Made by a program: the position numbers and the translations under genes. Under the pieces are notes generated by a model. The model saw only the letters and a program-made list of their open reading frames with translations. It made no database searches and had not been told where the DNA came from. A stretch of DNA of 64,000 nucleotides from Variovorax sp. CF079 (GTDB lineage: Bacteria; Pseudomonadota; Gammaproteobacteria; Burkholderiales; Burkholderiaceae_C). Shown in pieces: positions 49,376-57,266 of this stretch (positions within the stretch are counted from its first letter, which is position 1; each line of letters starts with the position of its first letter). The DNA is taken from NCBI RefSeq assembly GCF_900101545.1, contig NZ_FMZU01000014.1, positions 62,001-126,000 of the forward strand. Direction: 5' to 3'.

Positions 49376-50872
49376 TTGTACCTCGGACTCGATCTCGGCA
49401 CCTCCGAGCTGAAGGCGCTGCTGCTGGCCGACGATCACCGCATCGTCGCGCTGGCACGAGCCCCGCTCAGCGTCAGCCGGCCGGCGCCGCTGTGGTCGGA
49501 GCAATCGCCTTCGCAATGGTGGGAGGCATTGGAAGCCGTCATGGCCGAACTGCAGCGCCATCACGCTGCCGCCCTGTCGTCCGTGCGTGCGATCGGCCTG
49601 TCGGGCCAGATGCACGGCGCCGTGGCGATGGATGCGCAAGGCCGGGTGCTGCGCCCCGCCATCCTCTGGAACGACGGCCGCAGCGCCGCCCAGTGCGACG
49701 CGTTGACGGCGCGCGTGCCGCGCCTCGCCGCGATCGCCGGCAACCTCGCCATGCCGGGCTTCACCGCCCCCAAGCTGCTGTGGATGCGCGAGCACGAACC
49801 GGAGCTATTCGCACGCATCGCCTGCGTGCTGCTTCCCAAGGACTGGCTGCGATTCAGCTTGAGCGGCGAACTCGCGAGCGACATGTCGGACGCGTCGGGC
49901 ACGCTGTGGCTGGACGTGGCCGCGCGCGACTGGTCCGACGAACTGCTCGCCGCCTGCGGCCTCACGCGCGCGCAGATGCCGCGGCTGGCGGAAGGCAGTG
50001 CCACCGCGGGTCGGCTCAAGCCCGAGCTCGCGCGACGCTGGGGCCTGGCGCCCGAGGTCGCGATCGCGGGCGGCGGCGGCGACAATGCGGCCAGCGCGGT
50101 CGGCATGGGCCTCGTCGATGCCGGCGAGGGCTTCGTCTCGCTCGGCACCTCGGGCGTAATCTTCGTCTGCGGCGAGCGCTTCGAGCCCAAGCCCGAGGCC
50201 GCCGTGCACGCCTTCTGCCATGCACTGCCCGGGCGCTGGCACCAGATGTCGGTGATGCTGTCGGCCTCCAGCGCCGTGAGCTGGGCCGCGCGCAGCTTCG
50301 GCCTGGGCAACGAGGCGACGCTGCTTGCCGCGGCTGCCACGCTCGATGCCGAAGCGCGCCGCCGCGCGCCGCTGTTCCTGCCCTATCTCTCAGGCGAACG
50401 CTCGCCGCACAACGACGCGAATGCGCAGGGCGTGCTCTTCGGCCTGACGCATGCGCACGGGCCGGCCGACATCGCCTATGCCGTGGTGGAAGGAGTGAGC
50501 TTCGGCCTGCGGGACGGGCTGGACACGCTGGCCCGGCCGGCCGGCGATCTGGTGCTGGTCGGCGGCGGCGCGCGCAGCGCCTGGTGGGCCCAGCTGCTGG
50601 CCGACATCCTCGAACTGCCTCTTGCGCTATGCGAAGGCAGCGAAGCCGGCGGCGCGCTCGGTGCGGCCCGGCTTGCCTGGCTGGCGGACGGCGGCACGCA
50701 AGCCCGGGTGTGCCTGCGGCCGGCGGTGCGGGAGCGTTTCGAGCCGGCCGGAACGAAGGCCGATGTCCATGCCGCGCGCCATGCACGCTTCAAGGCGCTG
50801 TATGCGAGCTTGCGCGCCTGCTTCGCCGACGACCGATCGACACCCGACCTATGCCGCCTGGACAGGCCATGA
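49376..50872 (+). CDS. xylB: Xylulokinase
   Basis: FGGY sugar kinase forming xylulose 5-phosphate. 498 residues from a TTG start with GAGG 9 bp upstream. Seen: YLGLDLGTSELKALL, IGLSGQMHGAV, WNDGRS, the FGGY region SLGTSGVIFV, and GGGARSAWWAQLLADIL. Last gene of the polyol operon, which supports D-xylulose as the catabolic intermediate. Confidence 0.93.
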   Translation: MYLGLDLGTSELKALLLADDHRIVALARAPLSVSRPAPLWSEQSPSQWWEALEAVMAELQRHHAAALSSVRAIGLSGQMHGAVAMDAQGRVLRPAILWNDGRSAAQCDALTARVPRLAAIAGNLAMPGFTAPKLLWMREHEPELFARIACVLLPKDWLRFSLSGELASDMSDASGTLWLDVAARDWSDELLAACGLTRAQMPRLAEGSATAGRLKPELARRWGLAPEVAIAGGGGDNAASAVGMGLVDAGEGFVSLGTSGVIFVCGERFEPKPEAAVHAFCHALPGRWHQMSVMLSASSAVSWAARSFGLGNEATLLAAAATLDAEARRRAPLFLPYLSGERSPHNDANAQGVLFGLTHAHGPADIAYAVVEGVSFGLRDGLDTLARPAGDLVLVGGGARSAWWAQLLADILELPLALCEGSEAGGALGAARLAWLADGGTQARVCLRPAVRERFEPAGTKADVHAARHARFKALYASLRACFADDRSTPDLCRLDRP

Positions 50873-51161
50873 TGCGACCTTCGGCGGATTGGCCGATGGC
50901 GCCGCAGCAGCTACCTTCGAGGCCATGCCATCACTGCTCAAATTCGCAGCCCGATGCCGCGCGCCCTTTGCGGCATCCGGCGGCAAAGGGCGCTCATCAA
51001 AGCCTTGCAGCGCACCCGTGCAACCCCTGCTGGTCTTGCGCGGCGTCTCGCAGCAGGGGACGATCCGCGCGCACGCGGCCAAGGTGATCGCTGTCACCGC
51101 GCTGCACTTCGGTACGCAGATTCGGTAGATAGACGGATCTGCTGTGCCTGGCCTGCCAGGC
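50873..51161. other. Intergenic region after xylB with alternative hairpins
   Basis: No secure gene. A hairpin GCGCCCTTTGC / GCAAAGGGCGC (50961-50971, 50983-50993) is a likely terminator stem. Overlapping it, GATGCCGC / GCGGCATC (50953-50960, 50970-50977) can form a competing stem. An open frame at 50925-51128 (67 codons, MPSLLKFAARCRA) spans both but has no ribosome site. Confidence 0.55.
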
Positions 51162-51485
51162 TTACAGCATCGAGTGACCGGTGGTGAGCATGCAGGAATC
51201 CGCATCCATCGTCGATGCGGCTGCGGCGGACGGCTCCGGCACGCCTTCGGCGAGGCCCACCGGCGCCATGGGACGGCCGAAGGGTGCGAGCCCTTGCAGT
51301 ACGCGCAGTGCCGAGGCGCCCTGAATGAGCGCCTCCGAATAATCGGGCAGGCCCTGGGTCGAGGAGTCGACGGGCCGGTACACCAGGCACTCCTCCGAAT
51401 CCGCCTGCACTGCCTCCATCAGAACCCAATGAAATTCATAGGGCTCGAGTTCGAGCACAGTCAGGGCGAGATCGCGAAGCACCAT
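51162..51485 (-). CDS. Hypothetical protein (107 residues)
   Basis: Unrecognised. Seen: MVLRDLALTVLELEPYEFHWVLMEAV, many acidic residues, three Cys/Met pairs, and a flexible Ala/Pro-rich tail. GAGGT-type ribosome site before the ATG at 51485. Read leftward toward the xylB terminator region. Composition suggests a real protein. Confidence 0.6.
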   Translation of the reverse strand: MVLRDLALTVLELEPYEFHWVLMEAVQADSEECLVYRPVDSSTQGLPDYSEALIQGASALRVLQGLAPFGRPMAPVGLAEGVPEPSAAAASTMDADSCMLTTGHSML

Positions 51486-51617
51486 AGGGAAACCTCTTAT
51501 TCAGCTTGTTTGGGCGAATTGTTACAGGCGGTTAATCATCCACAAAGGCACTTTTGCACGATGTGCGCTCCATGTGAGGCGCCTTCGCCAACGCCGCAGC
51601 GGCCGCTGTGACTTCCA

Positions 51618-53087
51618 TCAGCCGATGCGCACGGGCACGAAGATCCGGTCGCCATCGCGCTGGATGAGCAGCGCGATCGACTTGTCGGCCTTGTTCACCA
51701 CCTCGCGCACCTGCTCGACGCTCTTTGCGGGCGTGCCGTTGACGGCCAGCAGCACGTCGCCCGCCTGCACGCCGGCGAGCGCCGCCGCGCCGCCCGCATC
51801 CTCGATCAGGAGGCCGCTCTCGACCGCGGCCTCGCGCTTCTCCTGCGGCTGCAGCGGTCTGAGCGCGAGACCGAGCTTGCCGCCGCCGGCGCGCTCGTCG
51901 CTCTTCGCCACCGTGCTCGCCTTTTCGCTCGCATCGCCCAGCCTGGCGCTGAGCTCCTGGCGTGCGCCCTGGCGCCAGACATCGAGCATGACCTTGGTGC
52001 CGGGCTTCTTCTGGCCGATCAGGGCCGGCAGGTCGCCGGAGGCGACGACCGGGTCGCCGTCGACCTTGCGGATCACGTCACCGGAGCGCAGGCCGGCCTG
52101 CTCGGCCGGGCCGCCCTTCTCCACGTTCGACACCAGCGCGCCCTCGGGCTTGTCGAGCTTGAAGGAGTCGGCGAAGGTCTGGTTCACCTCCTGCACCGCG
52201 ACGCCCAGCCGCGCATGGCTGGCGCGGCCGGTGGCGACGATCTGGTCCTTCACCTGGATCGCGACGTCGATCGGGATCGCGAAGGACACGCCCTGATAGC
52301 CGCCGCTGCGGCTGTAGATCTGCGAGTTGATGCCCACCACCTCGCCGCGCGTGTTGATCAGCGGCCCGCCCGAGTTGCCGGGGTTGATGGCCACGTCGGT
52401 CTGGATGAAAGGCACGTAGCTGTCGTCGGGCAGCGAGCGGCCCTTGGCGCTCACCACGCCTGCCGTCACGGTGTTCTCGAAACCGAAGGGCGAGCCGATC
52501 GCAAGCACCCATTCGCCCGGCTTCAGCTCCTTGGTGTTGCCCAGCGACAGGGTCGGCAGGTTCTTCGCGTCGATCTTGAGCACCGCGATGTCGGTCTTCT
52601 CGTCGGAGCCCAGCACCTTGGCGCGGAACTCGCGGCGATCGGTCAGCTTGACCGTCACTTCCTTCGCGTCCTTCACCACGTGGGCGTTGGTCAGGATGAC
52701 GCCGTCGGCGCTCACGATGAAGCCCGAACCCTGTCCGCGCACCGGCATCTCGCGCTGCTGCTGCTGTTTGCCGCGTGGGCCCATCTGGCCCTGGAAGCGG
52801 CGGAAGAACTCGAACATCGGATCGTCGGGATCCATGCCGGGGATGCCGGCCACACCCTCCATCGAAGTCTTCATGGTGCCCGTCACGCTAATGTTGACGA
52901 CGGCGGGACCGTTGCGCGTGGTGATGGTCGAGAAATCGGGCATGGTGACCATCGGCGCGGCCACGGCGGGCGCCGGCGTGTTCACGGCATTGGCACTGGT
53001 GTAGGCGCCCGCGCCGACGGCGCCGATGACGCCCGCGGCCGACAGGGCGAGAACGAGCGCGCGGGGCGAGTTCAGACGGACATTCAT
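51618..53087 (-). CDS. Periplasmic serine protease, HtrA/DegP-Q family
   Basis: Quality-control protease for misfolded envelope proteins. 489 residues. Seen: signal/anchor segment (LVLALSAAGVIGAVGAGAY), catalytic His 136 (TNAHVV), Asp 166 (KTDIAVL), Ser 239 (NPGNSGGPL), then two PDZ domains (from about 280 and 395). ATG 53087 has AAGGA 7 bp upstream. 70 bp after the sensor kinase gene, with a PmrA/QseB-type box in the gap. Confidence 0.94.
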   Translation of the reverse strand: MNVRLNSPRALVLALSAAGVIGAVGAGAYTSANAVNTPAPAVAAPMVTMPDFSTITTRNGPAVVNISVTGTMKTSMEGVAGIPGMDPDDPMFEFFRRFQGQMGPRGKQQQQREMPVRGQGSGFIVSADGVILTNAHVVKDAKEVTVKLTDRREFRAKVLGSDEKTDIAVLKIDAKNLPTLSLGNTKELKPGEWVLAIGSPFGFENTVTAGVVSAKGRSLPDDSYVPFIQTDVAINPGNSGGPLINTRGEVVGINSQIYSRSGGYQGVSFAIPIDVAIQVKDQIVATGRASHARLGVAVQEVNQTFADSFKLDKPEGALVSNVEKGGPAEQAGLRSGDVIRKVDGDPVVASGDLPALIGQKKPGTKVMLDVWRQGARQELSARLGDASEKASTVAKSDERAGGGKLGLALRPLQPQEKREAAVESGLLIEDAGGAAALAGVQAGDVLLAVNGTPAKSVEQVREVVNKADKSIALLIQRDGDRIFVPVRIG

Positions 53088-53145
53088 TGAAGTTCCTTTC
53101 GAGGTGTCAGTTGGAAACACGATGAAAGGAATGTCGGTCCGCTCG

Positions 53146-53162
53146 CTTAAGCGCGCCTTAAA
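53146..53162 (-). promoter_or_regulatory. PmrA/QseB-type binding box upstream of the HtrA gene
   Basis: On the minus strand TTTAAG-N5-CTTAAG, a full match to the PmrA-type consensus YTTAAK-N5-YTTAAK, placed 59-75 bp before the protease ATG and over the last codons of the sensor kinase gene. The adjacent response regulator is of the QseB/PmrA group, so direct control of the protease gene is likely. Confidence 0.65.
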
Positions 53163-54471
53163 CAGTTCTGGGAAAACGCATGCTCACGCGCAGGCCACCC
53201 AGGCTGCCGGAGCCATCGATAGCCAGCGTCGCGCCATGCAGGTCGGCGATCGACTTCACGATCGCCAGCCCGAGACCGCTGCCCGCCGCCTGCGGCTCGC
53301 CCGAGCGATAGAAGCGGTCGAGCACGCGCGAGCGCTCCTCGGCCGGCAGGCCCGGGCCGCTGTCTTCCACGCTGAGTTCCACCCCGTCCGGCGAGGCCGC
53401 GATGCCGACGTCGACGCGGCCGCCCTCGGGCGTGTACTTCACGGCGTTGTCGAGCAGGTTGCGCAGCAGCGTGCGCAAGGCCTCGGCCTGGCCGCGTACC
53501 TCGGCCGCATCCGCGCGCGCCATGCCGATGTCGATCCGGCGTGCCTGGGCGGCGGCAATGGCATCGGAGATCGCGAGCCGCGCGACCTCCTGCAGGTCCA
53601 CCGGCTCCGCGCTGGCGCCGGTGGCGGCGCTGGCTTCGTGCCGCGCCAGCGCCAGCATCTGCTCGACCAGCCGCGTCGCCCGGTCGATGCCGGCTGCCAG
53701 ACGGCCGACGGCGAGCTCGCGCGCGGCATCGTCGGGCGCGCGCTGCAGGCTCTGCACCTGCAGCTTCAAGGCCGCGAGCGGCGAGCGCAGCTCGTGCGCC
53801 GCATCGGCCACGAAATGCTTCTGCGCCTCGAAGGCCCGGCGCACGCGATCGAACAGCAGGTTGAGTTCGTGCACCAGCGGGCGTACCTCCTCGGGCAGGC
53901 CGCTTTCGCTGACCGGCGAGAGGTCGTCAGCCTGCCGGGAGGCAACCTGGCTGCGCACGCGCGCCACCGGCGCCAGCGAGCGGCTCACCACCCACCACAC
54001 CACCAGCATCAGCAAGGGCGCCGCCAGCGCGATCGGCCCGACGGTGCGCAGCGCGAGCGTTCCCGCCATGGTGCGGCGCGCCGCCATGTCCTGCGCCACC
54101 TGGATCACCAGCCCGGCGCTCTGGATCGAGAACACCCTGTAGGTGGTGCCGCGCGCCTGCACGTTCGAGAAACCCAGCACCGCGCGCTGCGGCAGTGCGG
54201 CACGCGCGGCCGATTCGAAGATGCGCACGCCGTCGGCCGTCCATATCTGCACGACGAATTCGAAGTTCTCCTCGCCGCCGCCGAGCCCGCCCACGGCCGC
54301 ACTGGGCGGCAGGCCCGCGCGCAGCGAGAACGCCATCTGCTGCATGTGGTAGTCGAAGATCTCGTCGGCTTCCTTGAGCACCGTGCGATAGGCCACGAAG
54401 GCCTGCGTTCCTGCTGCAAGCACGATGGCAGCCAATAGGAACCACAAAAGACGCGCGCGTAAGGACTTCAT
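53158..54471 (-). CDS. Sensor histidine kinase, QseC/PmrB type
   Basis: Membrane sensor, 437 residues. Seen: two spans (about 8-28 and 143-165) enclosing a periplasmic domain of about 115 residues, a HAMP region, the phospho-acceptor His 226 in AAHELRSPL, and ATPase boxes NLLDNAVKYTPEG, VEDSGPGLP and GSGLGLAIVKSI. Start overlaps the regulator stop (ATGA). Confidence 0.93.
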   Translation of the reverse strand: MKSLRARLLWFLLAAIVLAAGTQAFVAYRTVLKEADEIFDYHMQQMAFSLRAGLPPSAAVGGLGGGEENFEFVVQIWTADGVRIFESAARAALPQRAVLGFSNVQARGTTYRVFSIQSAGLVIQVAQDMAARRTMAGTLALRTVGPIALAAPLLMLVVWWVVSRSLAPVARVRSQVASRQADDLSPVSESGLPEEVRPLVHELNLLFDRVRRAFEAQKHFVADAAHELRSPLAALKLQVQSLQRAPDDAARELAVGRLAAGIDRATRLVEQMLALARHEASAATGASAEPVDLQEVARLAISDAIAAAQARRIDIGMARADAAEVRGQAEALRTLLRNLLDNAVKYTPEGGRVDVGIAASPDGVELSVEDSGPGLPAEERSRVLDRFYRSGEPQAAGSGLGLAIVKSIADLHGATLAIDGSGSLGGLRVSMRFPRTV

Positions 54472-55127
54472 TCCTTGGGCACCATGTAGCCCACCCCCCG
54501 CACATTGCGAATGAGATCGGCGCCGAGCTTCTTGCGCAGCCCGTGCACATAGACCTCGACCGCGTTGCTGCTGATCTCGTCCTTCCAGCCGTAGAGCTTT
54601 TCTTCGAGCTGCGCGCGCGAGAGCACCATGCCCGGCCGCGCGATCAGCGGTTCGAGCACCGCCCATTCGCGCGCCGACAGCACCACCGGCTGGCCGCCCA
54701 CGGCGACTTCGCGCGTCGACGGATTGATGCTGACACCCAGATGCTCGTAGACCGGCTCGGCCCGCCCCGATGCGCGGCGCAGCAAGGCCCGGATGCGCGC
54801 CAGAAGCTCGTCGAGGTCGTAGGGCTTCAGCACGTAGTCGTCGGCGCCGGCATCCAGGCCCTCGATGCGCTGCTGCACCGAATCGCGCGCCGTGGCGATC
54901 AACACCGGCATGCGCTGCTTGCGGGCGCGCAGCGAACGCAGCACCTCAAGGCCGTCGCGGCGCGGCACGCCGAGGTCGAGCAGCACCAGGTCGTACTGCT
55001 GCGTGCGCAGTGCGGTGTCGGCAGCGTCGCCGTCCTTGACCCAGTCGACCGCGTAGTTCTCGGCGCGCAGCAGGTCCAGCACGGCCTCGCCGATCATCAC
55101 GTCGTCTTCGAGCAGCAGCAGTCGCAT
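54468..55127 (-). CDS. Response regulator, OmpR family (QseB/PmrA type)
   Basis: 219 residues. Seen: receiver domain with acidic pair ED at 7-8, phospho-acceptor Asp 51 (LLLDLGVP), Lys in KPYDLDEL; C-terminal winged helix (LSAREWAVLEPLIARPG, then VEVYVHGLRKKLG). First gene of RR-kinase-HtrA. No PmrA-type box is seen in its own 59-bp leader. Confidence 0.94.
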   Translation of the reverse strand: MRLLLLEDDVMIGEAVLDLLRAENYAVDWVKDGDAADTALRTQQYDLVLLDLGVPRRDGLEVLRSLRARKQRMPVLIATARDSVQQRIEGLDAGADDYVLKPYDLDELLARIRALLRRASGRAEPVYEHLGVSINPSTREVAVGGQPVVLSAREWAVLEPLIARPGMVLSRAQLEEKLYGWKDEISSNAVEVYVHGLRKKLGADLIRNVRGVGYMVPKE

Positions 55128-55186
55128 CGTCGTTCATCCGCCCAAAGGCGGTTCGAGATCGTAGCGGCGGCGAAGTTCAAGCGCGT

Positions 55187-55957
55187 TCACAGAAGCGCCC
55201 TGACCTCGCGCGCCGCCTCGAACAACAGCGGCAGCATGTCGCGGCGCAGCGCCTCTTCGGAGTGGCGCGTGCCCGACAGCACGACGTTGAGCGCCGCCAC
55301 CGTGTGGCCCTGCATGTCGCGCAACGGCACCGCCAGCGCCTGCACGCCGAGCTCGTGTTCCTCGCTGGCAAAGCAGAAATCGTCCTTGCGCACCTGCGCG
55401 ATGCGCTGGCGCAGCACGCGCGCCTGGGTGATGGTGCGCGGCGTGAGGCGCGGCAGGTTGCGGCCCTTGAGCCATTGCGTGAGCTGCGCCGCGCTCATGC
55501 CGGCGAGCAGCACGCGGCCGGTCGATGTCGCATGGGCCGGGAGGCGCGCCCCGAGGTGGAGGCCGTAGGCCAGCACGCGGGTCGGCGTGCCATAGCTGCC
55601 GCTGCGCGCGATGATGACCACCTCTTCGCCATCGAGCACCACGGCCGAGAAGGATTCGCCCGTCTGCGCCGCGAGCCGGTTGAGCGTGGGCTGCAGCGCG
55701 CGCGGCAGCCGCGACGACGCAAGGTAGCTGCCCGAGAAGCGCAGCACCTTCGGCGCCATCCAGAAATAGCTGCCGTCGGTTTCGAGGTAGCCGAGGTGCG
55801 CAAGCGTCAGCAGGTGGCGCCGGGCCGCGGCCCGCGTCAGGCCGGCGCGCTCGGCTGCCAGCGTGGCATTGAGACGCTGGCGCTCGGTGTCGAAACTCTC
55901 GAGCACGGCCATGCCCTTGGCGATGCCCTCGATGAAGTCGGGTTTGGCTATGGTCAT
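55187..55957 (-). CDS. pobR: IclR-family activator of 4-hydroxybenzoate genes (PobR-like)
   Basis: 256 residues. Seen: N-terminal winged helix (IEGIAKGMAVLESFDTERQRLNAT... LTRAAARRHLLTLAHLGYL) and the IclR effector domain with SGSYGTPTRVLAYGLHLGARLPAHATSTGRVLL in separate motifs. The PcaR/PcaU/PobR group is indicated by sequence and by the divergent pobA gene 121 bp away. Confidence 0.9.
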   Translation of the reverse strand: MTIAKPDFIEGIAKGMAVLESFDTERQRLNATLAAERAGLTRAAARRHLLTLAHLGYLETDGSYFWMAPKVLRFSGSYLASSRLPRALQPTLNRLAAQTGESFSAVVLDGEEVVIIARSGSYGTPTRVLAYGLHLGARLPAHATSTGRVLLAGMSAAQLTQWLKGRNLPRLTPRTITQARVLRQRIAQVRKDDFCFASEEHELGVQALAVPLRDMQGHTVAALNVVLSGTRHSEEALRRDMLPLLFEAAREVRALL

Positions 55958-55969
55958 GGCGCGAAGTGT

Positions 55970-56006
55970 TGCGCGATCATCGCGCAGGCCGCCTCATCAT
56001 CGCACA
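55970..56006 (+). promoter_or_regulatory. PobR operator: three half-sites
   Basis: TGCGCGAT (55970-55977) and ATCGCGCA (55979-55986) form a perfect palindrome; ATCGCACA (55999-56006) repeats the second arm two helical turns (20 bp) downstream. PobR and PcaU of Acinetobacter bind just such a palindrome plus one direct repeat. Lies 73-109 bp before the pobA ATG. Confidence 0.75.
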
Positions 56007-56078
56007 GAGGATGGCATCGCGGCGAGCCGGGGAGTCCGCATCGTCCTACGCTTGAGGCCAAGCAATCAGGAGACACGC

Positions 56079-57260
56079 ATGCGCACACAGGTCGCCATCA
56101 TCGGCGCGGGCCCGGCCGGCCTCTTGCTCGGCCAGCTGCTCTACAAGGCCGGCATCGACAACATCATCATAGAGCGCCAGACCGGCGACTACGTGCTGGG
56201 CCGCATCCGGGCCGGCGTGCTGGAGCAGATCACGATGGACTTGCTCCAGCGCGCCGGCGTCGACGCGCGCGCCAAGGCCGAGGGCCTGCCGCACGAAGGC
56301 ATCGAGCTGCTGTTCAAGGGCGCGCGCCATCGCATCGACATGCATGGCCTGACCGGCGGCAAGCAGGTCACGGTCTATGGCCAGACCGAGGTGACGCACG
56401 ATCTGATGAATGCGCGCGAGGCGGAGGGCCTGACCACCATCTACGGCGCCTCGCCAGTCAGCCTGCACGACTTCGACACGGGGAAGCCCCGCGTGCGCTA
56501 CGAGAAGGACGGTGCCACGCACGAGATCGAGTGCGACTTCATCGCCGGCTGCGACGGCTACCACGGCGTGAGCCGTGCCAGCGTGCCGGCCCAGGCGATC
56601 CACACCTACGAAAAGGTCTATCCCTTCGGCTGGCTCGGGGTGCTCGCCGATGTGCCGCCGGTATCGCACGAGCTGATCTACGCCAACACGCCGCGCGGCT
56701 TCGCGCTGTGCAGCATGCGCAGCGCCACGCGCAGCCGCTACTACGTCCAGGTGCCGGTCGAGGAGCGCGTGGAGAACTGGAGCGACGAGGCGTTCTGGAA
56801 CGAGCTGCGCCTGCGCCTCGACCCCGAAGCGCGCGAGCGGCTCGTGACCGGCCCTTCGCTCGAAAAAAGCATCGCGCCGCTGCGCAGCTTCGTGGCCGAA
56901 CCGATGCGCTTCGGCAGCCTGTTCCTGGCCGGCGACGCGGCCCATATCGTGCCGCCGACCGGCGCCAAGGGCCTGAACCTGGCGACGGCCGACGTCGGCT
57001 ACCTGTCGCGCGCCTTCGAGATCTTCTACCGCGAACGCAGCGCCTCGGCGCTCGACCGCTACTCCGACCTGTGCCTGCGCCGGGTCTGGAAGGCCGAGCG
57101 CTTCTCGTGGTGGTTCACCTCGCTGATGCACCGCTTCCCGGAAACCGGGGAGTTCGGCCAGAAGATCCAGGAGGCCGAGCTCGACTACCTGGTGCACTCG
57201 CGCGCCGCCTCGACCTCGCTGGCGGAGAACTACGTGGGGCTGCCGCTGGAAGAGTTCTGA
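56079..57260 (+). CDS. pobA: 4-Hydroxybenzoate 3-monooxygenase PobA
   Basis: Hydroxylates 4-hydroxybenzoate to protocatechuate with NAD(P)H and FAD. 393 residues, near the usual 394. Seen: FAD loop IIGAGPAGLLLGQLL, RIRAGVLEQ substrate region, DG motif GCDGYHG, and GD motif GDAAHIVPPTGAKGLN. ATG 56079 has CAGGAGAC upstream. Protocatechuate ring-cleavage genes are not in this window. Confidence 0.96.
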   Translation: MRTQVAIIGAGPAGLLLGQLLYKAGIDNIIIERQTGDYVLGRIRAGVLEQITMDLLQRAGVDARAKAEGLPHEGIELLFKGARHRIDMHGLTGGKQVTVYGQTEVTHDLMNAREAEGLTTIYGASPVSLHDFDTGKPRVRYEKDGATHEIECDFIAGCDGYHGVSRASVPAQAIHTYEKVYPFGWLGVLADVPPVSHELIYANTPRGFALCSMRSATRSRYYVQVPVEERVENWSDEAFWNELRLRLDPEARERLVTGPSLEKSIAPLRSFVAEPMRFGSLFLAGDAAHIVPPTGAKGLNLATADVGYLSRAFEIFYRERSASALDRYSDLCLRRVWKAERFSWWFTSLMHRFPETGEFGQKIQEAELDYLVHSRAASTSLAENYVGLPLEEF

Positions 57261-57266
57261 AGCGTT

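Noticed and set aside
50953..50993. H-type pseudoknot from the two overlapping hairpins
   Set aside because: It would need a zero-length connecting loop across a nine-base-pair helix, which is not sterically feasible; either/or hairpins are more reasonable.
50925..51128. Possible 67-residue gene MPSLLKFAARCRA... after xylB
   Set aside because: No ribosome site, mixed third-position bases, and the frame runs through two strong inverted repeats better explained as transcript-end structure.
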